Source: Paramoeba atlantica (lineage: Eukaryota > Discosea). Taken from it: a stretch of 64,000 nucleotides of DNA. Positions 1-9,390 of this stretch are shown here, piece after piece. The DNA lies in NCBI GenBank assembly GCA_977017575.1, contig CDRNVI010000073.1:62001-126000 (forward strand), written 5' to 3'. The translations under genes were made by a program, and so were the position numbers. The notes under the pieces were generated by a model. The model did no database searches and had not been told where the DNA came from. It saw only the letters and a program-made list of their open reading frames with translations. Every line of letters begins with the position of its first letter. Positions within the stretch are counted from its first letter, which is position 1.

Positions 1-1428
1 CCATTGTAACAATTTTCAATGATTTGGAAAACATTTTTATGGGTCGACTTTAACACGCTGCGTTATTATGTGATTATAGTGCAGAGGTTTTCTTCACCAT
101 TATTAACCCTACACCCCCTTTCATTAATAATGATAATTGGAGAGTCTGCAGGTGGGCTAGGTTTGGGTTCAAAAAACCTACAAGAACCGAGTACAAGAAC
201 CTACACGGATCTACCGCCGAGAATGTCGTAAAGAAAGGGAACGGACTCGAGAAACTAAGATGGAGTTTTCAAGTTCTCAAAAGCGATGGTTAAGAGATTT
301 GTTGGGAAAGTATTGCCGTGCTTGCAAACAAATTTTGGTCAAAGTGAAGCATTATTGCGTCTTTCTTGAAAAAAAATAGACGAAGATATTTGTTTTAGGT
401 TTATGGACCGCTACTACATATTTCTTTCGATTTCGCTTCTAAAAAGCTGAGTCTGCACATTAATTAGAGATCCCAGCGAGCGACTCGCTCGCCAGCAATC
501 AATGCTCGCTACGGTTCGGCTTCCAGCAGACAATTTAATCAATTGTGCTGTTGTGCGCAGTTCATAGTGATCAACCGTAAAAAAAGGTTGTGTTTTTAAT
601 AATCTGACACACTCTAAAGGAAAACATATTTGTTTTAAACCTATATTTGAAAAATATTAAAAATATTTTTTTTGGCGCAATGATGCTTCACTTTCACCCA
701 AATTTTCCTTCGAGTCGCTTCGTTTGGTTCATCAACAAGTATGAAGATCTACGTCCAGAGGTCCCTGCAAGCACCATCAGAATGGCAATTCCGCAGAAAA
801 ATCTAAAAACGTGGCATGAGAACGTTAGTATCTCCCACTGTACCCTGGGTTTATTCTCTTTTTCCCCTTTATGTCAATGCAATATCGATAAAGCCCATCC
901 TCCCTAGCACACGGTTCAGCCGCGCGCCACCACGAACGCACACCACATCATCTTCGGAGGATTCGGAACACAAAACACAGAAAGAAAATAGAAAGGGAAA
1001 GGGAAATAAAATCAGTTTCTATGACTTAATGATGTATTCTTTCTATGACTTAATTCAAATGTAGTAAATTAAGCATCCATGATTCATGTTGTATGTACTC
1101 AGTACAACAAAGTATGTTTGTATGTGCTCATGTTGACACATTATAAGGGCAGACAGATACATGTTAGGGATATATAATGTATGCTAGGGCAGGCGTCCTT
1201 TAGCCGAAATGGGCTACGGCGTTTGTGTAGGCAAAGAAGTGGTAAGGCATGGGGTATATACAAGTATAGTGTATAAAAAGGAAAGGGGTATATAAGGTAA
1301 GCAGAAAAAGAATATGATTTGAGGATAAATTGTTTATTTCTCTTTCCCAAATAATTTTTTATCGCATGTGACTAAACTAAAATATATTTTAAATAATAAA
1401 TATTCTTTTATCTGTTCTTGGCTACATT
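1..1428. other. Intergenic, no gene recognised
   Basis: AT-rich spacer. The short open frames here (up to 86 codons) have no recognisable domain and no family match I can name. Around 1080-1330 the text is rich in GTATGT/GTATAT motifs. I see no convincing RNA gene. Confidence 0.5.
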
Positions 1429-1953
1429 TTTATGAGCTTCCGCCCAAATAATCTTTTTTGCGTCGATTACTTTCTTTAAGTTTTTTAAACGGAAGCTCGA
1501 AAATTTAACGTGCCTGTAACACCATAACATGCCTGTAGCACCATAACATGTCTGTAGCGCAATAACGTGCCTGTAACACCATAACATGCCTGTAGTACAA
1601 TAACATGCCCCCTCGGCATGTTAACCTGTAGCGCCTTTTACTAGTTTACTAGTCCAAGCTATGGCCAAACTGTTTCACCGGTAATGTTTTCACGGTAAAA
1701 TACTTTTATTTATGACTGCTCTTGCTCATCTCCTGAAGCTACATCTTACAACGTTTGCTGTGATCCGCACTGCCGACTCGCACATGTCTACGTCGCGTCC
1801 TTCTAAGGTGAGAAACACAGAACTTCCAGATGAATACAATCTGGAGCGTTTTCTTAGAAATGTGGGGAAGCAGCATGATTCGTGGAAGGTTGAGAATCCT
1901 GTTTCTATGTGGGATGGCGTCACATGTAACATGCTGGACATTGTGCATACAAT
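1429..1953 (+). repeat. Direct repeat, copy A of LRR 5' region
   Basis: From the GAGCTTCCGCCCAAATAATC motif to the middle of the LRR cap, this stretch is repeated almost base for base at about 2452-2910. The two copies differ mainly in how many 19-bp units they hold before the gene. Copy A then leaves homology abruptly and runs into a transposase fragment, whereas copy B continues as an intact gene. Confidence 0.85.
1509..1623 (+). repeat. 19-bp tandem repeat ending in a hairpin
   Basis: About five imperfect copies of a unit close to CATAACATGCCTGTAGCAC, ending in an inverted repeat with 9-bp arms TAACATGCC / GGCATGTTA (1601-1609 and 1615-1623). The same hairpin lies at 2570-2592 and, with 8-bp arms, at 6298-6320. 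In the first two cases it sits about 90 bp before an LRR start codon, so it may be a promoter-associated element or only a duplicated spacer. Confidence 0.7.
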
Positions 1954-1957
1954 GTAA
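1712..1957 (+). pseudogene. LRR family gene, 5' fragment only
   Basis: The first 80 codons are nearly identical to the intact gene at 2681: hydrophobic start, the KVRNTELPDEYNLE cap motif, and the Trp-containing SW..ENPVSMWDGVTC segment. Homology stops at about codon 80 and the frame closes four codons later, so no LRR units remain. The sequence that follows encodes the end of a Tc1/mariner transposase, so the gene was cut by an element insertion or by a recombination that left this join. Not expected to give a working protein. Confidence 0.85.
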
Positions 1958-2159
1958 ATCCAATCGAAAACGTTTGGGGGGAACTCATGCAGCGCCTTGC
2001 AGCGCACTATGATCCACCAAGCGGGGTCCGAGAGTTGTGGGAGAGGGTAAAAATGTAATGGGCGAACATACCACCCTCAGTATGTCGTGCCCAGGTGGAC
2101 AGTATGCCTGCCCGTATGAAGGCAGTGCTGAAGGCTCGTGGGGGGAATACTAAATACTA
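1954..2159 (+). mobile_element. Tc1/mariner transposase C-terminal fragment
   Basis: Read from 1956 the frame gives NPIENVWGELMQRL, then PPSGVRELWERVKM, one TAA where a codon would be expected, then WANIPPSVCRAQVDSMP and KAVLKARGGNTKY with a final stop. This is the typical end of an IS630/Tc1/mariner transposase: the last catalytic D/E block, the SMP motif and the ARGG..KY tail. Only the 3' end is present, directly fused to the truncated LRR gene. No terminal inverted repeat was found. Confidence 0.85.
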
Positions 2160-2451
2160 ATTTTACGGGCATAATCTCTCTTGGGCGATTACGTTTCATC
2201 TATTTTTTGGGACAAGATTTTCTCTATAATAGGTAGCAAAAAAACCTTTCGAATGCTAAACTTTTTTATATTCATTCTTATTTCTTTGGTAGAACGAACT
2301 GAGGTGAACTATCTACGGGTACTATTAGGTGACACTCATGCCTACACTACTAGCACACATTACCAGCGCAACGGTGATATTTAGTCAATAGCTCTATACA
2401 AAAGGAAAAAAACCGAAACATTCGAACGGTTTTTTTGCTTATCTTGGCGAT

Positions 2452-2910
2452 ATTTTCATGAGCTTCCGCCCAAATAATCTTATTTGTGTCGATTACTTTC
2501 TTTAAGTTTTTTAAACGGAAGCTCGAAAATTTAACGTGCCTGTAACACCATAAAATGCCTGTAGCACAATAACATGCCCCCTCGGCATGTTAACCTGTAG
2601 CGCCTTTTACTAGTTTACTAGTCCAAGCTATGACCAAACTGTTTCACCGGTAATGTTTTCACGGTAAAATACTTTTATTTATGACTGCTCTTGCTCATCT
2701 CCTGAAGCTACATCTTACAACGTTTGCTGTGATCCGCACTGCCGACTCGCACATGTCTACGTCGCGTCCTTCTAAGGTGAGAAACACAGAACTTCCAGAT
2801 GAATACAATCTGGAGCGTTTTCTTAGAAATGTGGGGAAGCAGCATGATTCGTGGAGGGTTGAGAATCCTGTTTCTATGTGGGATGGCGTCACATGTAGCA
2901 TGCTGGACAT
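2452..2910 (+). repeat. Direct repeat, copy B of LRR 5' region
   Basis: Matches 1429-1953, including the motif ACTAGTTTACTAGTCCAAGC about 70 bp before the ATG and the leader AAATACTTTTATTTATG. It contains about three instead of five 19-bp units, and the hairpin at 2570-2592. Confidence 0.85.
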
Positions 2911-3331
2911 TGTGCATAGTACATGTATCTCGTGGACAAACCGCGACCTTACTGGAACTTTTCTGTGGGAATATATGCCGAAATCGACCGTTGCGTTCGA
3001 CGTTCAACAAAATAGACTAAGTGGTGAAGTGCGCTTCGAACTTTTGTCACCTAGTCTAGAATCGCTCAATTTAGCTCAGAATCTGTTTTTCGGTCCTATT
3101 GATCTCAGATTTGCTCCGGTCACTCTCACTGTGTTTTTCGGTGCGATGAATAAGTTCAGCGGCGAAGTTCTTCTTGGTAGTTTAAACCAAAACTTTCAGT
3201 ATTTATACCTAATGAATAATCCGGATCTCAAAGGAACAATTTGCAGATCTGAACTACCCCGTAGGCTTAAAACAACTGGAGTGCTTCCGGGTCTTGATGT
3301 GGGAGGCACGAACATTAAACTAATTCCATAG
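2681..3331 (+). CDS. LRR protein with LRRNT_2-like cap
   Basis: 216 residues. The first 25 are hydrophobic (LAHLLKLHLTTFAVIRTAD) and may be a signal peptide. A cap follows at about 33-86: KVRNTELPDEYNLERFLRNV, a conserved SW, then WDGVTC. After it come about four LRR units with N.L.G and N.F.G signatures and a C-terminal signature (NNPDLKG, SELPRRL, GGTNIKLIP). The first Cys usual in this family's cap (PAC.W) is replaced by SM. The protein is nearly identical to the gene at 18021. Function unknown; a secreted or surface recognition protein is an inference from the start and from family expansion. Start chosen because both near copies share it and its TTTATTTATG context. Confidence 0.85.
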   Translation: MTALAHLLKLHLTTFAVIRTADSHMSTSRPSKVRNTELPDEYNLERFLRNVGKQHDSWRVENPVSMWDGVTCSMLDIVHSTCISWTNRDLTGTFLWEYMPKSTVAFDVQQNRLSGEVRFELLSPSLESLNLAQNLFFGPIDLRFAPVTLTVFFGAMNKFSGEVLLGSLNQNFQYLYLMNNPDLKGTICRSELPRRLKTTGVLPGLDVGGTNIKLIP

Positions 3332-3404
3332 AAGATTTTCACATCGATATATGAGCCTCTATTATTGCGGAGCCTAGAATTGAAAAAAAGAGTGAATACG
3401 TCCA

Positions 3405-3470
3405 GATTGCGGTGGTCGTATAACTACCGCTCTACCCTCGATTATTGAAAAAAAAATGAACAAAAACAGT
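3405..3470 (+). repeat. Dispersed GGTGG/CTACC element, copy 1
   Basis: Motif GCGGTGGTCGTATAACTACC followed by CGCTCTACCCTCGATTATTG, an A run and AACAAAAACAGTGAAAATA. The same text occurs at 49934 and 50824 (same strand) and reversed at 5866-5945, 6059-6140 and 12131-12222. The GGTGG...CTACC arms can pair. Confidence 0.75.
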
Positions 3471-3621
3471 GAAAATACTCCCCCTTTCATAATTCTTTCA
3501 TAATTATTCCCTTAATTAGCGTTCCCTTAATTGGCGTTCCCTTATTTAATGTGTCTTTTAATTAATGTTTCCACGGTATTATCATTACATCACTTAGGCA
3601 CGATATTAAATACTAACAACA

Positions 3622-4176
3622 ATGTTCGTCGCTCTCTTCACTCTGTGGGTAACAATACCGCCTCAACTTTATTTTGAGGACACAGCACCTCAGTTATCTC
3701 GACTAGGCAAACCCCTTGCGGCTATGTTGCCCGAAGAAGTTTTACTTGTTCAATTTATTTCCAATCTCACCAACACAGACCGTAGTTGGCGAGCGACGAA
3801 GAAAAATATATTTCAAAAGACAAAAGTTGTGTCAGCTTGCACGTGGAGGGGTGTGCAATGTACCTCGGAGTCCAGAGTACAAGGATTGTGGTGGAATTAC
3901 TTCAATCTGTCTGGAGAGCCAAACTGGCATTTTCTTCCGGCACATCTTCGTGATATTGATTTATCGTTTAATAAATTGACCGGCGAAGTGCCATTTTCTA
4001 TTCTTCCACCGACCGTACGGATACTTTATTTACAAAATAACCTGTTTTTTGGCGAATTGCACTTAAAAGAGCTTCCGTTTGGTTTGCGGAGTGTGCAGTT
4101 GCAAAACAACGAATTCATCAAAAACAAGGGCTTCGCAGACGAATGTCCGGAATCTCTCATGGATCTTCAGTACTGA
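3622..4176 (+). CDS. LRR protein, short, probably truncated
   Basis: 184 residues. Starts with a signal-peptide-like MFVALFTLWVTIPPQLYF. The cap has an EEVLLVQFISNLTN helix, SW, then ACTWRGVQC, with a longer than usual stretch between SW and the first Cys. About three LRR units follow (DLSFNKLTG, YLQNNLFFG, QLQNNEF). After the third the frame runs into ECPESLMDLQY and stops, so the family's usual C-terminal signature is missing. It may be a shortened but working member or a decayed copy. Same strand and family as both neighbours. Function unknown. Confidence 0.75.
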   Translation: MFVALFTLWVTIPPQLYFEDTAPQLSRLGKPLAAMLPEEVLLVQFISNLTNTDRSWRATKKNIFQKTKVVSACTWRGVQCTSESRVQGLWWNYFNLSGEPNWHFLPAHLRDIDLSFNKLTGEVPFSILPPTVRILYLQNNLFFGELHLKELPFGLRSVQLQNNEFIKNKGFADECPESLMDLQY

Positions 4177-4257
4177 AGTCATGAGCCCAGTATCATGAAA
4201 AGTCAAAAATAAATGGATCAATTGACGCAAACCGGGGGTGCAGACTACTCCTTCTCC

Positions 4258-4316
4258 CATAAGTAATTATAATTTCATCTTCGGAGACCTGAAATTTGTA
4301 TTTATAATTACTTATG
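4258..4316. repeat. AT-rich micro-palindrome, copy 1
   Basis: Perfect 15-bp inverted repeat, CATAAGTAATTATAA and TTATAATTACTTATG, around a 29-nt centre. Relatives lie at 5123-5203 and 17141-17198. Looks like a very small foldback or MITE family. Confidence 0.65.
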
Positions 4317-4639
4317 ATTTATAATTTTGTGCACCGAAATTATAATTTATAAGTCCTATCCACGAGAAAAGTTTCGTCCGACTATGAATGAATTTGATGT
4401 CAAAAAATGCATGTGAAAATTTGAGACATTTGAGAATTGACTCCTCTCACCCACCTTTTTCCACACGCGCCCCATCTAACAATCACCGGGCCATGTTCCT
4501 TTAATATTTCACGTTTGACAGTGTTTCCGTCTACTATCATGAATTTAAATTTTAGCAATCGCTCCTGACTTGGCGCTCCTGACCTGGCTGGGTTTGCCTG
4601 GGTTTGCATTTTACTGGTTTCAGCCCTCTTAAAAATGCG

Positions 4640-5040
4640 GGACCCGCATTGGGAGGCTTTTATATGCGGGACCCGCAGTGGGAGAGAGCGGCCCGTCTCC
4701 GGTACGTGGTCGCCCCGACCTCGGAGCCCAAGCTCCAGTTCTTGAGCTGTCCCATACGTTGTGGATGGCCGAGGCCAATAAACGGCGCACTCACGACGAG
4801 ATGGCGCTCGTTAGGGGGATGGAATTCCACCCCCTGGCCTTCACCACGTAATGTATGAGATCCCGGGCCCGGAGACCTTAACTTTCCTCAACAAGTCCGA
4901 TAAAATGGGCTCACAAGTCCGATAAAAACGGTTGTCTATCGCACCTCGCGATGGCCTTGGGAGTGGCCATTCAGAGGAGAAATGCCCAGATCGTGCAGGC
5001 GGCGGTACAAGACTGGTGCCTCTGCGGTGCACGCGGGTAG
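4640..5040 (+). mobile_element. Retroelement fossil, C-terminal scrap
   Basis: Read in more than one frame the text gives EFHPLAFTT, GPETLTFLNKSDK and ALGVAIQRRNAQIVQ. These resemble the conserved segments found after the reverse transcriptase in many LINE-type ORFs. Clearly broken and old. A direct repeat of about 20 bp (GCGGGACCCGCA.TGGGAG) marks its left side. Family not assignable. Confidence 0.4.
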
Positions 5041-5122
5041 CTGGATGGGGGGTTTAAGGGGGAAAACATTGAAATACAATTCCAAAATATTTTTATTAGA
5101 TACATTTTTTTCGTACAACGAC

Positions 5123-5203
5123 CATAAATAATTATAATTATAATGTAGTAGTTATAATTTATAAATTCAAAAAAGTTATAATTTATAATTATAATTACTT
5201 ATG
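5123..5203. repeat. AT-rich micro-palindrome, copy 2
   Basis: Inverted arms of 21 bp at 5123-5143 and 5183-5203 with one mismatch, built from the same TAATTATAATTAT text as the copies at 4258 and 17141. Confidence 0.65.
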
Positions 5204-5569
5204 AGAGGCGCAGTAGTTATATTGCAGTCGCAAAAAGGGTTTTAATTTTATTTTCTATTTCATTATGAATAAGGTACCCGCAAATGATGCATATCATATA
5301 AAGAGCATTTAAAATGGTATTTAGCCTTTTTTTACATTTCTATCCTTTACATTTTCATGACTTTCATAAAATTCCACACAGCTTACATGCTTTCAAAATG
5401 TATTGTCTAATAAGGGCTCGACGAGAGTAAACGTTTCGCTCTCATACCCGCTTGTAGATTCGTTGTCAACATGTATAGAGCTACTTGATGAAGCAATAAC
5501 ATTCTGAGTCTAGTTCTTCACCTTCATCGCGGAGAATTTGTTTTGTGGGATGTCCCGGTCTTTGGTACC
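5204..5569. other. Intergenic, nothing recognised
   Basis: AT-rich spacer without a coding frame or repeat that I can name. Confidence 0.5.
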
Positions 5570-5851
5570 TACCGTAGACCCCCCAGTAATAGAATCGATT
5601 TTGGGTCAAAATGGACAAATCCTTGTTACTGGGGGGTATGCTTTTTGGGTGAGAAAAGATATTTTTTGTACATGAGAGCGTTGACTTTCACCCCATTCAA
5701 CCCCGCAACCACGCCATTCGCTCCCTCGCAACCGCCCTCACCCCGCCCAAACACCCCCTCCCCCCTCCAACGACCCTCCGGAGCCAAATCCTTGTTACTG
5801 GGGGTCAGCCGAAAAAGGGTCAAATCCTTGTTACTGGGGGGGTCTACGGTA
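5570..5851. mobile_element. 282-bp MITE with about 20-bp TIRs
   Basis: Left end TACCGTAGACCCCCCAGTAA (from 5570) mirrors right end TTACTGGGGGGGTCTACGGT (5831-5850), flanked by TA. An inner motif CAAATCCTTGTTACTGGG occurs three times (about 5616, 5789 and 5821). There is no transposase. TA flanks would suit a Tc1/mariner-mobilised MITE, but TA is too short to prove a target duplication. Confidence 0.7.
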
Positions 5852-5865
5852 TTATATTACTGTGT

Positions 5866-6140
5866 TCCTCTTTATAGTTTCACTGTTTTTGTTTACTTTT
5901 TTTTCAATAATCGAGGGTAGAACGGTAGTTTTACAACCACCGCAATATCCTATCATTTTCCTATCATTTTCTTGTTTTAGATCTTATCCTATCATTTTCA
6001 GTTTTGGACCACCGGAGCCCCCTTTTATAAATTTTTCTTCTATTATATTACTGTTTTCCTCTATATATTTCCACTGTTTTCGTTCACCTTTTTTTCAGTG
6101 ATCGAGGGTAGAGCGGTAGTTATACAACCACCGCAATAAT
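5866..6140 (-). repeat. GGTGG/CTACC element, two inverted copies
   Basis: Two copies of the element seen at 3405, reversed, at 5866-5945 and 6059-6140. Each reads CACTGTTTT.GTT.AC, a T run, CGAGGGTAGA.CGGTAGTT, then CAACCACCGCAATA. Between them lies TTTTGGACCACCGGAGCCCC, also part of the 890-bp family near 11750 and 50040. Confidence 0.7.
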
Positions 6141-6148
6141 TATTATTG

Positions 6149-6223
6149 AGGGGGAGTAGTGCAGTGGGTAGAACACGGGGCTCGTGATCGGGTGGACGCG
6201 GGTTCGACTCCCGGTCGTTACAG
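6149..6223 (+). ncRNA. tRNA-like Pol III promoter, probable SINE head
   Basis: TAGTGCAGTGGG at 6157-6168 fits a Pol III A box, and GGTTCGACTCC at 6201-6211 is a perfect B box with a proper T-arm hairpin (GCGGG...CCCGG). The acceptor stem and the anticodon stem do not pair, so this is not a working tRNA gene. A tRNA-derived SINE head or tRNA pseudogene is most likely; the 3' limit is not known. Confidence 0.5.
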
Positions 6224-6297
6224 TTTCACAACACGTGGGTCTGAGCCATTCGCGACGTCGTTAGTCCCAAAACCACTGGAGCGGGATTGTAGCACCA

Positions 6298-6427
6298 TAA
6301 CATGCTCCCCGGGCATGTTAACCTGTAACGCCGTTTACGAAAAATAAATTTTTAAAAATGACCAAGGGCAGGGGGCTATCACGTGACATATCCTCCCTAA
6401 AACTGTCAAAAGCGGATATGTCACGTG
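6298..6427. repeat. Two hairpins before an LRR gene
   Basis: First hairpin 6298-6320: TAACATGC...GCATGTTA, same as those before the genes at 1712 and 2681. Second hairpin: perfect 14-bp arms CACGTGACATATCC (6380-6393) and GGATATGTCACGTG (6414-6427), each with a palindromic CACGTG. Either could be regulatory or an element remnant. Confidence 0.55.
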
Positions 6428-6656
6428 GTAAAAGTGACAAAGTTTTAGTGGCGAACACACGAAGAAGCTCGACGTTTACCGAGCTGGGTTGTCTATACTC
6501 AGTTAGTGTATCGGGGAACACAGTAAACTGTGCAGGGCTTTGCTATTTTGTTTAGTGAAATCTCTTAGATGCAATGTATCTTCAAATCAAACCTTATTTA
6601 CAACACTGTCTCCATCCACTTTTTAGTATTTTCTGAAGACCCTAACACGATTCTTT

Positions 6657-7463
6657 ATGCCTTTTTTTGCGATTCGATCTGTGGACGAAACGAAGTCGTC
6701 CTTTACGGGAACTCGCGCACGACTCGGAAAAGCGCGTGCATCATTATCCCAGGAATATTTCCTTGCCCAATTCATTTCCAATTTCACGAATTTAGATTCC
6801 TCGTGGAACGTCAATATTCCCGTTTGTAATTGGGTTGGAATCGATTGCCTACGCGAAGGAGAGGTTGCGCATATTTATTGGTCAATACATCGTCTTTATG
6901 GTATCCCACAGTGGAATTCTCTGCCATGTACACTCCAACATCTGTATCTTGATACCAACAAATTGTCCGGAACAATCCACATGGAGGACTTGCCTCGTCA
7001 GATTGCATGCGTCAATGTGGGTGGGAATTTATTTTCCGGGGAAGTGGATCTCTTTTTTCTGTCGGATACAATGCGATCGCTTTGTATTCTTTATAACAGT
7101 TTTGAAGGCCCACTTGACGTCACACGCCTCCCTCAGAACTTCAAAGTCTTAGATGCGAGCTCGAATCAGTTTACCGGACGACTTAATCTTTTACATCTTC
7201 CGCCGGTTATGGAACGTATCGCCGTTTCTAATAACGACTTCAGTGGTTCCGTTGATTTAGATCATCTGCCTTGTGATCTTTCTTTGTTTGATATTTCGAA
7301 TAATCCAAATCTTTTCGGTATGTATCGTCCTTCAACTCTTCCAGCTCAGTTACGGGAGCGAAGCCTTTTGTTCATACTCTTTGTTTATGCGATTGACGAG
7401 GATACGTTTCGGGTGAAAGGTACAAAGCTTGCAAAGGCTGTTGACCGGACTTGTTGCATTTGA
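6657..7463 (+). CDS. LRR protein with LRRNT_2-like cap
   Basis: 268 residues. The cap at about 30-70 reads LSQEYFLAQFISNF, SWN, then PVCNWVGIDC with both cysteines present, followed by the IYWS strand and IPQWNSLP. About six LRR units follow, most ending in DL..LP or NL..LP (for example VNVGGNLFSGEVDL and VSNNDFSGSVDLDHLP). The C-terminal signature NNPNLFG...STLPAQL is present, but a hydrophobic LLFILFVYAI stretch is inserted before VKGTKLAK; this could be a short membrane segment. No clear signal peptide. Function unknown; same family and strand as its neighbours. Confidence 0.82.
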   Translation: MPFFAIRSVDETKSSFTGTRARLGKARASLSQEYFLAQFISNFTNLDSSWNVNIPVCNWVGIDCLREGEVAHIYWSIHRLYGIPQWNSLPCTLQHLYLDTNKLSGTIHMEDLPRQIACVNVGGNLFSGEVDLFFLSDTMRSLCILYNSFEGPLDVTRLPQNFKVLDASSNQFTGRLNLLHLPPVMERIAVSNNDFSGSVDLDHLPCDLSLFDISNNPNLFGMYRPSTLPAQLRERSLLFILFVYAIDEDTFRVKGTKLAKAVDRTCCI

Positions 7464-7978
7464 CGTTATCGCCCGAACGTTTGCTTACAGGGACCGTAGC
7501 ATTTCTTTCATTGAGCTTTACTTTTACAGTTTCTTGTGGTAGATACGGAGGTATTTAACTCGTCTACTTAACGCCCCTACGTGCAGTGACGGCCGATGCA
7601 ATTCTCCCTTTCTGGTTTTGGAAAGAAATGCGTCTTTTACTATTCTGCATGGCTCTTTCAAATCACAAGTAAGGTGAATCAAATCGAATCACAATTAAAG
7701 TGCAGATTGTTTCCTAAAAACAACGGAGCGAATCAAAGGCTGGTGAATTTCAGTTTGAAACTGATCAAAGGAGACAATGATTTTGTTGGAAAGGGGACAA
7801 TGGTTTTGTTGCGATGTCTGGAGTTAGGTCCATGCATCATAATATTGTTCATGTAAATCATAGAACTCATTTTGCATACAGTGATTATAATTAATGAATA
7901 TGATGAATTATAATTCAGCTATCTTTTTTTTAAGAAGAAGAAGCGCTCTTTCGCCATATCAATAATATCTTCCCTAAC
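7464..7978. other. Intergenic, nothing recognised
   Basis: Spacer between two LRR genes. An 86-codon open frame at 7596 shows no domain and is not accepted as a gene. An AT-rich TATAATTAATGA..ATGAATTATAATT stretch lies at about 7885-7918. Confidence 0.5.
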
Positions 7979-8590
7979 ATGGATTCCTCAATTGCGTCAC
8001 GCCCGAGTAAAGTGCGGGGCTCTTTTCTCCCAGAGGAGTACGAACTAACTCGCCTAATCGAAAATATTACGATCCCTCTTAAAACATGGAACGATGCCAC
8101 GCCAGCGTGCAAATGGGATCACGTCGTATGTAACGATCATGAAAGAGTGACAGAATTGCTCTGGTCTGTTGTATACACTCGAGGGACACTTTCAGGTACC
8201 TTACAGTGGCATCATCTCCCGAAAGCAATACGTGGTGTATTACTACAGGGTAACTATTTTAGAAACGAAATAACGGGTTCGATTGACGTTTCTACATTCC
8301 CACAGACGTTACAAAGATTTAGTGTTGTGACCGGTCGTTTTTCCGGGACTATCGATTTTTCAACTCTTCCTATCTCGTTGATATCACTGAATTTGTCCTA
8401 CAATTTTTTTACAGGACTCGTTGATGTTACATGTCTGCCTCCGAAGATTATCGAAATTAAGCTGAACGATAATATTTTTTTGGGCACACTGGATCTTTCG
8501 AGACTGCCAAATAGTTTGAAATTTTTCGCAATTTCTCACACGCATCTGGCTTTGCCGGACGGCACAGTTCCCGAATGTATGAGTGTGTAA
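7979..8590 (+). CDS. LRR protein with LRRNT_2-like cap
   Basis: 203 residues, no signal peptide in this frame (MDSSIASRPSKVRGS). The cap includes LPEEYELTRLIENI, a TW in place of SW, then PACKWDHVVC. About five LRR units follow, the last with LNDNIFLGTLDLSRLP. The C-terminus is short (ISHTHLALPDG...) and only loosely resembles the family signature. The N-terminus begins close to the cap, so the start may be complete or an upstream leader may have been lost. Function unknown. A Merlin-type element lies 160 bp downstream. Confidence 0.8.
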   Translation: MDSSIASRPSKVRGSFLPEEYELTRLIENITIPLKTWNDATPACKWDHVVCNDHERVTELLWSVVYTRGTLSGTLQWHHLPKAIRGVLLQGNYFRNEITGSIDVSTFPQTLQRFSVVTGRFSGTIDFSTLPISLISLNLSYNFFTGLVDVTCLPPKIIEIKLNDNIFLGTLDLSRLPNSLKFFAISHTHLALPDGTVPECMSV

Positions 8591-8750
8591 CATGCCGTCT
8601 TCGTGATGTTTTTTTTCGACGTCGAAGTCACTCCTGTTGCGCGCCTCTCGGTGAAAACAACCTCTGTGCTTATTTTTTCTTCCTAATCTTTAAGAACAAT
8701 CCGCTCGGCTTTCTTGTTCAGTAGAAATTAATCATTTTGTTAATAAAAAT

Positions 8751-9281
8751 GGAGGATTAGTACCTAAATTGCGCAAAAAAATATTTTTTATATACACTTT
8801 TAATGTTCTTCTAAATCCCTTTATAAGTACCTTAGGTCATCTTTTTTCACTTTTGATGACGTGCGAGCTTGGCACTCAGTTCCCTTGTGAACCACAAATT
8901 TGTAAACCATCGAGTAGAGTGGGTTACGAGCGAAGGTGTTTCTACGAACACCGTAGAAAGCATGAACAACCAGTTAAAGGTTGAACTAAAGTGTCGAGCT
9001 AACAGACTAGGAATTGAAGACGACGATCGGGAAGAAAAAATGAAATTCCTCACGGAGTGCGTGAACGGAAAGTTGAAAGTAAACGGCGGGTCTAGATTTC
9101 GGCTTATTTTGGCAGACATCCGTCTCTTTTGTGAATCTGTGGTGATGCAATAAGAAAGAATGGGCCAAAAAAAGTCGAGGAAGTGACTAAAAGATAGATG
9201 TAGTCATGTAACGAGAAGCACGAAGAATTCGAGAATAAATTTAGGAAAAAAAAAATTGCGCAATTTAGGTACTAATTGTCC
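8751..9281 (+). mobile_element. Merlin/IS1016-type transposon, shortened
   Basis: 531 bp with 26-bp terminal inverted repeats (8751-8776 and 9256-9281; two mismatches; outermost bases GGA...TCC; inner core ATTAGTACCTAAATTGCGCA). It is flanked by an exact 8-bp direct repeat ATAAAAAT (8743-8750 and 9282-9289), the target-duplication size known for Merlin. The interior encodes only the C-terminal part of an ISXO2/IS1595-type transposase, so the copy cannot move by itself. The good ends suggest a recent insertion. Confidence 0.85.
8869..9153 (+). pseudogene. ISXO2-like transposase, C-terminal part
   Basis: 94 residues inside the Merlin-type element. The segment VNHKFVNHRVEWVTSEG.STNTVES, then NNQLKVELKCRANRLGI, matches the end of the DDE_Tnp_IS1595 domain, where VNH....FV, a T-N-.-[IV]-E motif and a following helix are conserved. 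The upstream catalytic part is absent. The frame stays open, so the deletion that made this copy is probably recent. Confidence 0.75.
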
Positions 9282-9390
9282 ATAAAAATATTATTCGCTT
9301 TAATAGTACGTTGTAAATTGCATCACCCATATACGAATCGGTTTACACATATCGAATGACTTTTGCCCACCCCATACAAAATCCTCCTTT

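Noticed and set aside
1509-1623. Considered as a CRISPR-like array
   Set aside because: The 19-bp units are contiguous without spacers and the genome is eukaryotic.
6149-6223. Considered as a working tRNA gene
   Set aside because: Acceptor and anticodon stems do not pair, although the B box is perfect.
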